Shown: positions 16,995-24,618 of the stretch, in pieces
How positions within the stretch are numbered: position 1 is the stretch's first letter
Layout of the letters: each line of letters begins with the position of its first letter
DNA from: Asanoa sp040654855
Lineage (GTDB): Bacteria > Actinomycetota > Actinomycetes > Mycobacteriales > Micromonosporaceae
Length of the DNA stretch: 52,732 nucleotides
Direction: 5' to 3'
Assembly (NCBI RefSeq): GCF_040654855.1
Contig: NZ_JBFAIU010000014.1
Span: forward strand, 1-52,732
Translations under genes and position numbers: made by a program
The notes under the pieces: model-generated
The model's input: only the letters and a program-made list of their open reading frames with translations
Database searches by the model: none
Told to the model about the DNA's origin: nothing

Positions 16995-17573
16995 TCAGTC
17001 GTCGGGGAAAACGGCAAAGTGGACACGCACCGTGCGCGCCCCCTCGGGTTCGGTCCCCTTGCGGTCCCGGGTCCGCAGCGGCCCGATCAGCCGCTGCACC
17101 TGCTCGAACAGGTCCTTCAACTCGTCCGCGGTGACCAGGATCGTCGAGGTGTTGAGCCCGGCGGCGGCGTGCCACTCGGGCGGCTCCTGCCGCGAACGGG
17201 CCAGGAAGGCCCGCAGTCGGGCGTAGTCGCGGTCGACGTAGACGCCGACCAACTCGTCCTCGGCGGCCTGCGTCTCGGCGTCGGCGTCGGGCTCGAGGTC
17301 GATGCCCCAGGCGTGCACGGGGCTCTGCCAGACCCGCTCCCGCCCGTCACCCCGGCTGGGCGCCTGCTCGATCAGGCCGACCTTGGCCAGCTCGCGCAGG
17401 TGGTAACTGGTCGCACTGGGCGACAACCCGACGATCTCGGCCAGCTCGGTCGCGGTCCGCCCTTCACCGGTGGTGTTCAGATCCTCGATGATCGCCATCC
17501 GCGCCGGATGCGCCAGCGCCCGCATCATCGTGGGATCCGAAATCCGGCGCCGCTCCTGCCCGACCTCCGTCAT
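16995..17573 (-). CDS. ArsR/HTH_20-type transcriptional regulator
   Basis: A 192-residue DNA-binding protein. The winged helix-turn-helix is at about residues 12-90 (MMRALAHPARMAIIEDL, then TATELAEIVGLSPSATSYHLRELAKVG). No ArsR metal-site CxC is seen, so it probably senses a small molecule through the acidic C-terminal domain. The ATG at 17573 fits the domain boundary; another in-frame start 14 residues upstream is less likely. It lies 49 bases upstream of the MFS gene on the same strand, with the inverted repeat between or over the start. Local repressor of that exporter is the simplest model. Confidence 0.85.
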   Translation of the reverse strand: MTEVGQERRRISDPTMMRALAHPARMAIIEDLNTTGEGRTATELAEIVGLSPSATSYHLRELAKVGLIEQAPSRGDGRERVWQSPVHAWGIDLEPDADAETQAAEDELVGVYVDRDYARLRAFLARSRQEPPEWHAAAGLNTSTILVTADELKDLFEQVQRLIGPLRTRDRKGTEPEGARTVRVHFAVFPDD

Positions 17574-17773
17574 ACCCACATCGTCCCACCGCCCCGGTAA
17601 ATGCCTGGCCACCACCTCGGGGCCGGCGTAGCGTGGAGCGCCGCCGTGCTGATGGTGCGGTTACCGGGCACTGCCGGCACCGGCTGGGGCGCGTTCGAGG
17701 CGTTCCGCGCGGAGTTCCGGGCGGCCCAGGTCTTCCCGAGCCACACTGACGACCCGCCGGAAGGTTCCCTCGG

Positions 17774-19834
17774 ATGACCCTGCCCGCTGATCATTTTGTG
17801 AACTCCGACATCCAGCCCGCCAGCGACCTCGAGACCGACCTCGACGCCGAGCGTGCGCATCTCACCGAGTCGCGGGCCGCCCTGCGCCGGATGCGGGAGC
17901 GCGCCGAAGCCCTGTTCTCCACCGGCGGCAACGTCGCCGGTGACTCCTACACCGCCGAGACCCTCGGGCGTACGCTCGCCCGCCGCGTCGCCGAGCTGGC
18001 CGACGACCCGGACACCCCGCTGTTCTTCGGGCGGCTCGACTTCGGCACCGGCCCGGCGGCCGAGGACCACGCCGGGCACCGCTACCACGTCGGGCGCCGG
18101 CACGTCACCGACGAGGACGGCGAGCCCATGGTGCTCGACTGGCGGGCGCCGGTGTCCCGGTCGTTCTATCGCGCCAGCGCCCGCGACCCGCAGGGCCTCG
18201 CCGTCCGCCGTCGGTTCGGGTTCAGTGCCGGGCTGCTGACCAGCTTCGAGGACGAGCACCTGGACCGCGGCGAGGAGCTCGGCACCGCCAGCCGGATCCT
18301 GACCTCCGAGATCGAGCGCCCCCGCGTCGGCCCGATGCGCGACATCGTCGCGACCATCCAGCCGGAGCAGGACGAGCTGGTCCGGGCCGACCTCGACACC
18401 TCGATCTGCGTGCAGGGCGCGCCCGGCACCGGTAAGACCGCGGTCGGGCTGCACCGGGCCGCGTACCTCCTCTATCTGCACCGCGAGCGGCTGCGCCGCT
18501 CCGGCGTGCTGGTGGTCGGGCCGAACCGCGCGTTCCTGTCCTACATCTCGGCCGTCCTGCCCGCGCTCGGCGAGGTCGAGGTCGAGCAGGCCACGGTCGA
18601 CGACCTGCTGGCCGGCGTGACCGTGCGGGCCCAGGAGAGTCCGGCCGCCGCCGCGGTCAAGCACGACGCCCGGATGGCCGCCGTGCTCGCCGCCGCCCTC
18701 GACGCGCGCATCGGTGCACCCACCGAGCCGATGACCGTGCCCGACGGCTCGTACCGCTGGCGGATCGGCGCCGAGGTGCTCCGCCGCCTGGTCGAGGACG
18801 TACGCCAGGAGGACCTTCCCTATGGCACCGCCCGCGAACGGATCCGGGCCCGGGTGGTCAGCCTGCTGCAACGCCAGTCCGAGGCGCGCCGCGGCGACTC
18901 ACCCAGCGACGGCTGGTTGCGCCGGATGGGCAAGGCCAAGCCGGTCACGGACTACCTCGACCAGGTCTGGCCCGCGGTCACGCCGGAAGGGCTGGTCGCC
19001 GAGATCCTGACGGACCCGCCCGCCGGCATCCTCACCGACGAGGAGCGCGCGCTGATCGCGTGGTCGACGCCGCCGCGGTCGCTGAAGTCGGCCAAGTGGA
19101 CCGCCGCCGACCTCGTGCTGATCGACGAGGCGGCCGGCCTGATCGAGCGGCGCCCGAGCTTCGGCCACGTGGTCGTCGACGAGGCACAGGACCTGTCGGC
19201 GATGCAGGCCCGCGCGATCGCCCGGCGCAGCGAGCACGGCTCGATCACCCTGCTCGGCGACCTGGCCCAGGGCACGGCGCCGTGGGCCGCGGTCGACTGG
19301 AAGGAGACCCTGCGGCACCTCGGCAAGCCCGACGCCGCGGTGGTGCCGCTGACCATCGGCTTCCGCGTGCCGGCGGCCGTGGTCACCTTCGCCAACCGCC
19401 TGCTGCCCGCGCTGGCCGTCGACGTGCCGGCGGCCCGCTCACTGCGCCACGACGGCGGCCTGACGATCGACGCGGTCACCGACCTCGACGCCGCGACGGT
19501 CGCCGAGGTCAGGTCGGCCCTGACCCACGACGGGTCGGTCGGCGTGATCGCCGCCGACACCGCCGTGGCCGGGATCCGGGCGGCGCTCGCCGCGGCCGGC
19601 GTCGACTCCGCGACCGCCGACGAGGTCGAGTCCGCCGCGCGGGTCACGGTGGTGCCCGCGTCGGTCGTCAAGGGCCTCGAGTACGACCACGTGGTGGTCG
19701 TCGAACCGGCCGCGATCGTCGCCGCCGAACCCCGCGGCCTGCACCGCCTCTACGTCGTGCTCACCCGGGCCGTCAGCCGCCTCGCCGTGCTGCACGCCGA
19801 GCCCCTGCCGGCTCCGCTCACCAGCGCAACCTAG
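17774..19834 (+). CDS. helD: HelD-like RNA-polymerase-associated helicase (UvrD/Rep family)
   Basis: A 686-residue superfamily 1 ATPase. It has an N-terminal coiled-coil-like arm (about 20-65, Leu/Glu/Arg-rich), Walker A GAPGTGKTA with K221, and motif II VVVDEAQDLS with D469-E470. The N-terminal part reads FFGRLDF ... VLDWRAPVSRSFYRA, typical of HelD. HelD proteins remove stalled RNA polymerase from DNA, and actinobacterial relatives (HelR) can displace rifamycins. The ATG has GGAAGG about 9 bases upstream. Its 3' end overlaps the convergent beta-propeller gene by 17 bases. Whether it is HelD or HelR cannot be told here; I see no obvious palindromic rifamycin-associated element upstream. Confidence 0.83.
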   Translation: MTLPADHFVNSDIQPASDLETDLDAERAHLTESRAALRRMRERAEALFSTGGNVAGDSYTAETLGRTLARRVAELADDPDTPLFFGRLDFGTGPAAEDHAGHRYHVGRRHVTDEDGEPMVLDWRAPVSRSFYRASARDPQGLAVRRRFGFSAGLLTSFEDEHLDRGEELGTASRILTSEIERPRVGPMRDIVATIQPEQDELVRADLDTSICVQGAPGTGKTAVGLHRAAYLLYLHRERLRRSGVLVVGPNRAFLSYISAVLPALGEVEVEQATVDDLLAGVTVRAQESPAAAAVKHDARMAAVLAAALDARIGAPTEPMTVPDGSYRWRIGAEVLRRLVEDVRQEDLPYGTARERIRARVVSLLQRQSEARRGDSPSDGWLRRMGKAKPVTDYLDQVWPAVTPEGLVAEILTDPPAGILTDEERALIAWSTPPRSLKSAKWTAADLVLIDEAAGLIERRPSFGHVVVDEAQDLSAMQARAIARRSEHGSITLLGDLAQGTAPWAAVDWKETLRHLGKPDAAVVPLTIGFRVPAAVVTFANRLLPALAVDVPAARSLRHDGGLTIDAVTDLDAATVAEVRSALTHDGSVGVIAADTAVAGIRAALAAAGVDSATADEVESAARVTVVPASVVKGLEYDHVVVVEPAAIVAAEPRGLHRLYVVLTRAVSRLAVLHAEPLPAPLTSAT

Positions 19835-20858
19835 CGATCCGGCCCTGCTCGCCCGAGGCGTAGCAGACCGCGAGGCCCGCGCACTCCACCGCGTCGAAGC
19901 TGCCCGGGTCGAACAGCGACCAGTGGCGGCCCCCGTCGAACGAGATGTCGCTGCCGGTCGGGCCCACCGCGAGCACCGGGCCCAGCTTGGTCATCCAGGC
20001 CGAGCCGGACCGGTACTCGCCCGGCTCGCGCGCCGCTGGTGCCCAGGTGCGGCCGCCGTCGCGGGTGACGGCCGCCGCGTCAGGTGCCGTGGCAGGGAGC
20101 ACGGAGTCGCCGCCGACCGCGACGCCGTGGTCCCGGTCGCGGAACGCCAGCGAGTAGATGCCGGCCGACGGGCCGCTCGGCACCGGAGTGTCGCTCACCC
20201 GCCAGGTGTGGCCCAGGTCGTCGCTGCGGAACACCCGGGCCGTGGCGCCGCCGCCGGTGGCGAAGTAGGCCCGCCCGCCCGCCGCGACCAGGCAGGTGCC
20301 GCTCGCCGCGAACGCGAACTCGCCGTCCAGCGCGGGCGGCATGCCGCGCGTCGGCAGCACCGACCACGACCGCCCGGCGTCCGAGGTGGCCAGGATGCGG
20401 AACTTGCCGTCCACCGGGTCCGACAGCGCGAGCCCGTGCCGCTCGTCGAGGAACGTCAGGCAGTCGTAGAACGCGGCCGGGTCCGTGTTGCGGAAGGTCT
20501 CGGTCCAGCTGCGACCGCCGTCCACCGTGCGGTAGACGCGCGAGTCCTCGCCCGGGCCGATGGACAGCGCCACCGCGCGGCGGGCGTCGAACGCCTCGAT
20601 GTCACGGAACTGCAGGGCCGACGTGTCGGGTGGGCCGACCGACGACCACGTGCGGCCGCCGTTGACGGTGCGCAGCACGGTGCCCAGGCTGCCGCTGGCC
20701 CAGACGGTGCTGGCGCTGACCACCGACAGGCCGCGGAGGCGGGCGGTGCTGTCGGTGGGTGACAGCTCCCAGGACGGCGACGGGGTGTTGGTGAACCCCG
20801 CCGAGACGGCCAGCACGCCGATCGAGACGGCGGCCATTGACGCTTTTCGCATCCACAT
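19818..20858 (-). CDS. Secreted Ycf48/BNR-like beta-propeller protein
   Basis: A 346-residue exported protein. It has a short signal peptide (MWMRKASMAAVSIGVLAV) and then repeated blades with Asp-box-like motifs: TVNGGRTW, TVDGGRSW, TSDAGRSW, SDDLGHTW, TRDGGRTW and SFDGGRHW. Six or seven blades fit a sialidase-type or Ycf48-type propeller. No catalytic sialidase arginine triad is evident, so it is more likely a binding or assembly protein. It starts 28 bases after the unknown gene at 20887-21462 on the same strand. Confidence 0.8.
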   Translation of the reverse strand: MWMRKASMAAVSIGVLAVSAGFTNTPSPSWELSPTDSTARLRGLSVVSASTVWASGSLGTVLRTVNGGRTWSSVGPPDTSALQFRDIEAFDARRAVALSIGPGEDSRVYRTVDGGRSWTETFRNTDPAAFYDCLTFLDERHGLALSDPVDGKFRILATSDAGRSWSVLPTRGMPPALDGEFAFAASGTCLVAAGGRAYFATGGGATARVFRSDDLGHTWRVSDTPVPSGPSAGIYSLAFRDRDHGVAVGGDSVLPATAPDAAAVTRDGGRTWAPAAREPGEYRSGSAWMTKLGPVLAVGPTGSDISFDGGRHWSLFDPGSFDAVECAGLAVCYASGEQGRIARLRW

Positions 20859-20886
20859 GCGCAGTGAACTTACTCCGGATATCGAC

Positions 20887-21462
20887 CTACTTCCACGCGC
20901 GCTCCGCCAGGTCGGCGAGCCGGCGCAGGGCCTTGGCCCGCGAGCCGAGGGCGCAGAGGCTGCCCAGGATCACGTCCTTGTCGCGATCGGCCGGTCGCAG
21001 GTCGCCGAGGATCCGCTTGGAGGTCTCGGCGCCGAAGCCCCGGGTCCAGCCGTTGTTGTCGAAGAAGTGGATGCGTGCGATGGCCTCCTTGAGCGCAGCA
21101 CTTCGGGTGTCCGTGGTGACCTGCCCGGTCGTCAGGTCGAGGGCGCGGGTCTCCATCGCCCAGCCGATCAGTGGAGTCCCGCCAGACTCCACGGCGGCGA
21201 ACGCACCGAAGCGCGCCGCCTGGATCGCCTTGTAGACGTCGTTGTAGTCGGGCTGTACGGCAAGCACAGCGTGGCCGCGCCCGGGGGTTCCCTCCGTCAA
21301 GCGAAGGACGGGCTGCAGCGCGTGGGTCCGAGCCTGGTCCAGCACCCACGCAGCCGCCAGGTCGGCGGCGTCATTCCGAGGGGTGAGGTCGTTCGGCACC
21401 CATGCGGTGCGGTAAGCAACACTCACATCTCCGACGTAACCACGAAACCCGTCGAAACTCAC
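20887..21462 (-). CDS. Unknown protein, 191 residues
   Basis: I do not recognise this protein. It is soluble with no signal peptide, mixed alpha/beta character, a central AAVESGGTPLIGWAMETR segment and a basic C-terminal end (GSRAKALRRLADLAERAWK). The start is GTG at 21462 without a clear Shine-Dalgarno; a 13-base palindrome lies directly before it. The first ~100 bases are lower in GC than the neighbours. It begins 29 bases after the btuD stop and 28 bases before the propeller gene, all on one strand, so it could belong to the B12-controlled transcript or start its own. Confidence 0.65.
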   Translation of the reverse strand: MSFDGFRGYVGDVSVAYRTAWVPNDLTPRNDAADLAAAWVLDQARTHALQPVLRLTEGTPGRGHAVLAVQPDYNDVYKAIQAARFGAFAAVESGGTPLIGWAMETRALDLTTGQVTTDTRSAALKEAIARIHFFDNNGWTRGFGAETSKRILGDLRPADRDKDVILGSLCALGSRAKALRRLADLAERAWK

Positions 21463-21465
21463 GAA

Positions 21466-21478
21466 TGACTACTAGTCA
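21466..21478. repeat. 13-base palindrome at the start of the unknown gene
   Basis: tgactactagtca is symmetric about its centre c (six-base arms). It sits 3 bases upstream of the GTG at 21462 and overlaps where a leaderless or near-leaderless transcript would begin. An operator role is inferred. Confidence 0.4.
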
Positions 21479-21491
21479 CCTCGGCCAATCT

Positions 21492-22280
21492 CTACTGACC
21501 GGACGGACTACCTCGATACGGGACCACGAGCGGACCGTCGACGCCGTCCACGACCCGCACGCGCGCGCGGTAGAAGCGGGAGAGGATCTCCTCGGTCAGC
21601 ACCTCACGGGCGGTGCCGGCGGCCACCACGACGCCGTCGGTCAGCAGCACCAGGCGATCCGCGTACCCGCCGGCGATCGACAGGTCGTGCATCGTCGCGA
21701 CCACGGTCAGCCCCTGGTCGCGGCGCAACGTGTCGACGAGCTCCAGGACCTCCTGCTGGTGGCCGATGTCCAGCGCGCTGGTCGGCTCGTCGAGCAGCAG
21801 GAGCGACGGCTCCTGCGCCAGCGCCCGGGCCAGGAAGACCCGTTGCCGCTCGCCACCGGAGAGGGTGTCCAGCTCGCGGTCGCCGAAGCCGGTCAGGTCG
21901 AGCCGGTCCAGCAGCGCGCGCACCGCGGCGAGGTCCGCCGCGGACTCCCGGCCGAGCAGCGAGACGAACGGGGTCCGGCCCAACAGCACATAGTCGAAGA
22001 CCGACATCCCCGGTGGTACGACCGGCGACTGCGCGACCGTCGCGACCGTGCGCGCCCGGGCCCGGCGGCGCAGCCGTTCGATGGGCGTGCCCACCAGGGC
22101 CACCGCACCACCCGCGGGGAGCAGGCCGCCGATCGCCCGCAGCAGCGTCGACTTGCCGGCGCCGTTGGGTCCGATCACCGCGACCCACTCACCCGGCGCG
22201 ACCGACAGGTCGATGCCGCGCAGGATCGGCGTCCTGCCGAGGGTCACGTGCAGGTCCCGGACCTCGATCGCCGCGTTCAT
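21492..22280 (-). CDS. btuD: ABC importer ATPase, cobalamin/siderophore type
   Basis: A 262-residue cytoplasmic ATPase of the FecCD/BtuCD family. Walker A GPNGAGKST is at 37-45, the signature is LSGGERQRV, Walker B is LLLLDEPTSALD, and the H-loop histidine is in ATMHDLS. The ATG at 22280 has the strong site GGAGGGAGG. It follows btuC after a 70-base gap. The cobalamin riboswitch upstream of the first gene makes B12 or cobinamide the likely cargo. Confidence 0.88.
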   Translation of the reverse strand: MNAAIEVRDLHVTLGRTPILRGIDLSVAPGEWVAVIGPNGAGKSTLLRAIGGLLPAGGAVALVGTPIERLRRRARARTVATVAQSPVVPPGMSVFDYVLLGRTPFVSLLGRESAADLAAVRALLDRLDLTGFGDRELDTLSGGERQRVFLARALAQEPSLLLLDEPTSALDIGHQQEVLELVDTLRRDQGLTVVATMHDLSIAGGYADRLVLLTDGVVVAAGTAREVLTEEILSRFYRARVRVVDGVDGPLVVPYRGSPSGQ

Positions 22281-22350
22281 GCCGCCGCCTCCCTCCGGTC
22301 GCCGGAGCAGGAACACGGTGCGCCGAGCCGGCTGCGCTCGCTTCGCTCGC

Positions 22351-23391
22351 TCAAGTGATCACCCGCTTCGCGGTGCGCAGCACGAGCACGAAGAACGGGC
22401 CGCCGACGAACGCGGTGACCACGCCGATCGGGATCTCGGCGGGCGCCGCGAAGGTCCGGCCGGCCAGGTCGGCGAGGGCCAGGAAGGCGGCGCCGAACAG
22501 CATCGACAGCGGGAGGATCGCGCGGTAGCTGCCGCCCGCGAGCATCCGCACGATGTGCGGCACGACGATCCCGACGAAGCCGATCAGGCCCGAGACCGAG
22601 ACCGCGGCGGCCGTGCCGAGCGAGGCCGCGGCGATCAGGATGTAGCGGGACCGCTGCGGGTGCAGGCCCAGGCCGCTCGCCTCGTCGTCGCCGACCGACA
22701 GCACGTCGAGCTCGCGGCGCAGGGCGAGCACCACGACGGTGGTGACGACGGCGTACGGCAGCAGCAGCTTCACCTCGTGCCAGCCGTTCGTGGCCAGCCG
22801 GCCGAGCAGCCACGAGTAGATGGCCCGGATGTCGTCGGCGTTGCGCTGCATGAGATAGGTCTGCCCGGCGGCGAGGAACGCCGACACCGCGACACCCGCC
22901 AGGATCAGCGACGCCGGGGTGCGGTCCCGGCCGGCGACGCCGAGCAGATAGGTGAGCGCGACCGCGACCAGGGCGCCGGCGAAGGCCGCCAGGGGTACGC
23001 CCGCCGGCAGCGACCCGATGTCCATGTCGGACCCCCGAAAGGCCACCACCGCGGTGACCGCGAGCCCGGCACCGGCCGCCGCACCGAGCAGGTACGGGTC
23101 GGCGAGCGGGTTCCGGAACGCGCCCTGGTAACAACCGCCGGCCAGGGCGAGCATCGCGCCGGCGAGCAGGCCCAGCACCACCCGGGGCAGCCGCAGCTGC
23201 AGGAGGATCGCCGCGTCGCGCTCCGACAACCCACTGTGGAGATTGACGCCCGGGATCAGGTCGAGCAGCTCGGCGGCGACCCCGCCGGGCGGCAACGAGA
23301 CCGGGCCGAACGCCAGGCCGGCGATGGCCGCGACCACGACGGCGACGACGCCACCGACGAGCCACGGCCACCGTACGCCGGGAGCTCTCAA
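22351..23391 (-). CDS. btuC: FecCD/BtuC-type permease
   Basis: A 346-residue inner-membrane permease with about 10 hydrophobic helices. It has family stretches RLPRVVLGLLAGAMLALAGG, FRNPLADPYLLGAAAGA, GLIGFVGIVVPHIVRMLAG (the loop that contacts the ATPase) and EIPIGVVTAFVGGPFF. I start it at the TTG at 23391, which overlaps the btuF stop as TTGA and has GAAGG 6 bases upstream. An ATG or GTG with similar support is absent. Confidence 0.87.
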   Translation of the reverse strand: MRAPGVRWPWLVGGVVAVVVAAIAGLAFGPVSLPPGGVAAELLDLIPGVNLHSGLSERDAAILLQLRLPRVVLGLLAGAMLALAGGCYQGAFRNPLADPYLLGAAAGAGLAVTAVVAFRGSDMDIGSLPAGVPLAAFAGALVAVALTYLLGVAGRDRTPASLILAGVAVSAFLAAGQTYLMQRNADDIRAIYSWLLGRLATNGWHEVKLLLPYAVVTTVVVLALRRELDVLSVGDDEASGLGLHPQRSRYILIAAASLGTAAAVSVSGLIGFVGIVVPHIVRMLAGGSYRAILPLSMLFGAAFLALADLAGRTFAAPAEIPIGVVTAFVGGPFFVLVLRTAKRVIT

Positions 23392-24332
23392 GCCGGCACC
23401 TTCGCCACCGCGTCGACGATCTGGCGCAGCAGGTCGACCGTGCGCGGCCCCCACCGGGAGGCGACGTCGTCGTTGAGGCCGACGATCTGCCCGGTCTTCA
23501 CGGCCGTGATGCCGGACCAGCCGGGGCGGGCCTTGACCGTGTCGGCGTTCTGCTTGCAGCACACCGTGTCGGCCAGGAAGATCAGGTCGGGGTCGGCCTT
23601 GACCAGCGCCTCCGCGGAGAGCTGCGGATAGCCGCCCTTGCTGCCGTCGGCGTCGGCCGCGTCGGCGATGTTCTCCAGCCCGAGCTGCGCGAACAGCGAG
23701 CCGACGAAGGTCTTCGAGGTCAGCGAGTAGAGCTCGGGGCCGAGCTCGTAGTAATAGGTCAGCTTGGTGGCGCGCTTCGGCACGTCGGCCACGAGCTTGT
23801 CGACGTCCTCGCGCATCCGCTTGGCGAGATCCTCGGCGGCGGGCCGGTTGCCGGTGATCGCGCCGATGTCGGTGATCTGCTTGTACGTGTCGTCGAGTGT
23901 CTTGCCGGCCGGCGCGACGTATACCGGGATCTTCAACTGGGTCAGCTGTGCGACGACGTTGTTCATGTCGTTGGAGAGCACGACCAGGTCGGGCTCCTGC
24001 GCGGCGATGGCCTCGGCGTTGGGCTGGAACGCGGACAAGTCGCTCTTCGGGGCCTCGGCCGGGAAGTTGGACTGGTCGTCGACGGCCTTCACCTGCTGGC
24101 CGGCGCCGATCGCGAAGAGCACCTCGGTCGCGGTCGGCGACAGCGCGACGATCTTCGTGGGCTTTTCCGCGACCGTGAGGTTGCCGATGGTGACCGGGAA
24201 GTCGGCGGTGGCGCTGACGTCCTGGCTGGGCGGGGTCCCGCCGTTCTCGGTGCCGCCGCCGTCGCCACATCCGGCGAGCGCGAGGGCCGCGCCAAGTGCG
24301 GCGGCGAGGACGAGCCTGGCCTGATATCGCAT
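23388..24332 (-). CDS. btuF: Cobalamin-type ABC substrate-binding lipoprotein
   Basis: A 314-residue lipoprotein: signal peptide with lipobox LAGC, lipidated at C22, then the two-lobed BtuF/FhuD fold. Typical stretches are KIVALSPTATEVLFAIGAG, EAIAAQEPDLVVLSND and KADPDLIFLAD. A CC pair (TVCCKQ) is unusual and could form a disulfide or bind ligand. The ATG at 24332 has GGAGG 6 bases upstream. The 5' leader holds a cobalamin riboswitch, so the cargo is very probably a corrinoid. First gene of btuFCD. Confidence 0.9.
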   Translation of the reverse strand: MRYQARLVLAAALGAALALAGCGDGGGTENGGTPPSQDVSATADFPVTIGNLTVAEKPTKIVALSPTATEVLFAIGAGQQVKAVDDQSNFPAEAPKSDLSAFQPNAEAIAAQEPDLVVLSNDMNNVVAQLTQLKIPVYVAPAGKTLDDTYKQITDIGAITGNRPAAEDLAKRMREDVDKLVADVPKRATKLTYYYELGPELYSLTSKTFVGSLFAQLGLENIADAADADGSKGGYPQLSAEALVKADPDLIFLADTVCCKQNADTVKARPGWSGITAVKTGQIVGLNDDVASRWGPRTVDLLRQIVDAVAKVPA

Positions 24333-24340
24333 GGATGCCT

Positions 24341-24374
24341 CCTGTCGGTCGAGGTCTGGTGCTTCGCCGACAGG
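24341..24374 (-). promoter_or_regulatory. SD-overlapping hairpin, probable riboswitch expression platform
   Basis: cctgtcgg (24341-24348) pairs perfectly with ccgacagg (24367-24374). In the mRNA the 3' arm CCGACAGG runs directly into AGG, so it overlaps the btuF Shine-Dalgarno AGGAGG. Folding would hide the ribosome site. Control of translation, as in many actinobacterial B12 riboswitches, is inferred. Confidence 0.6.
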
Positions 24375-24424
24375 GTTCCGCCCGCCCGCGAGGCGCCCTT
24401 CCTCGAGAGCGCTGGTTCGCGACC

Positions 24425-24540
24425 TCGGCAGGCGACCTGGCTTGTCCCCTCGCGGACAGAAGGGGCATCACAGTTGCGGGACAGCGCCGGGTTCACACCG
24501 GCTTCGCTGCGGTCGGTCGGGAGCACGGTAACCCAATGGT
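24425..24540 (-). ncRNA. Cobalamin riboswitch
   Basis: On the minus strand the B12-box core is clear: GAAGCCGGTGTGAACCC, then GCTGTCCCGCAACTGTGATG (plus coordinates about 24466-24510), followed by AAGCCAGG...TGCC at 24428-24444. These are the conserved elements of the adenosylcobalamin aptamer. It lies in the 5' leader of btuF. When B12 is bound, expression of the importer should fall. The outer ends are approximate. Confidence 0.93.
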
Positions 24541-24571
24541 CACCATGGTCGGGAGTTCCCGTTAGGTACGC

Positions 24572-24608
24572 CACCGGCGCCCCGCTTCGTGGGCGCGGGA
24601 CGCCGGTG
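24572..24608 (-). terminator. Hairpin downstream of the M14 peptidase gene
   Basis: caccggcg (24572-24579) pairs with cgccggtg (24601-24608); five more pairs (cccgc with gcggg) extend it after one mismatch. It lies 11 bases past the stop at 24619. No T run follows, which is common in high-GC actinobacteria. Confidence 0.55.
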
Positions 24609-24618
24609 ACGTGACTGT

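Noticed and set aside
17574..17773. A possible rifamycin-associated element before the helD-like gene
   Set aside because: No long GC palindrome of the right kind is visible in the 200-base leader.
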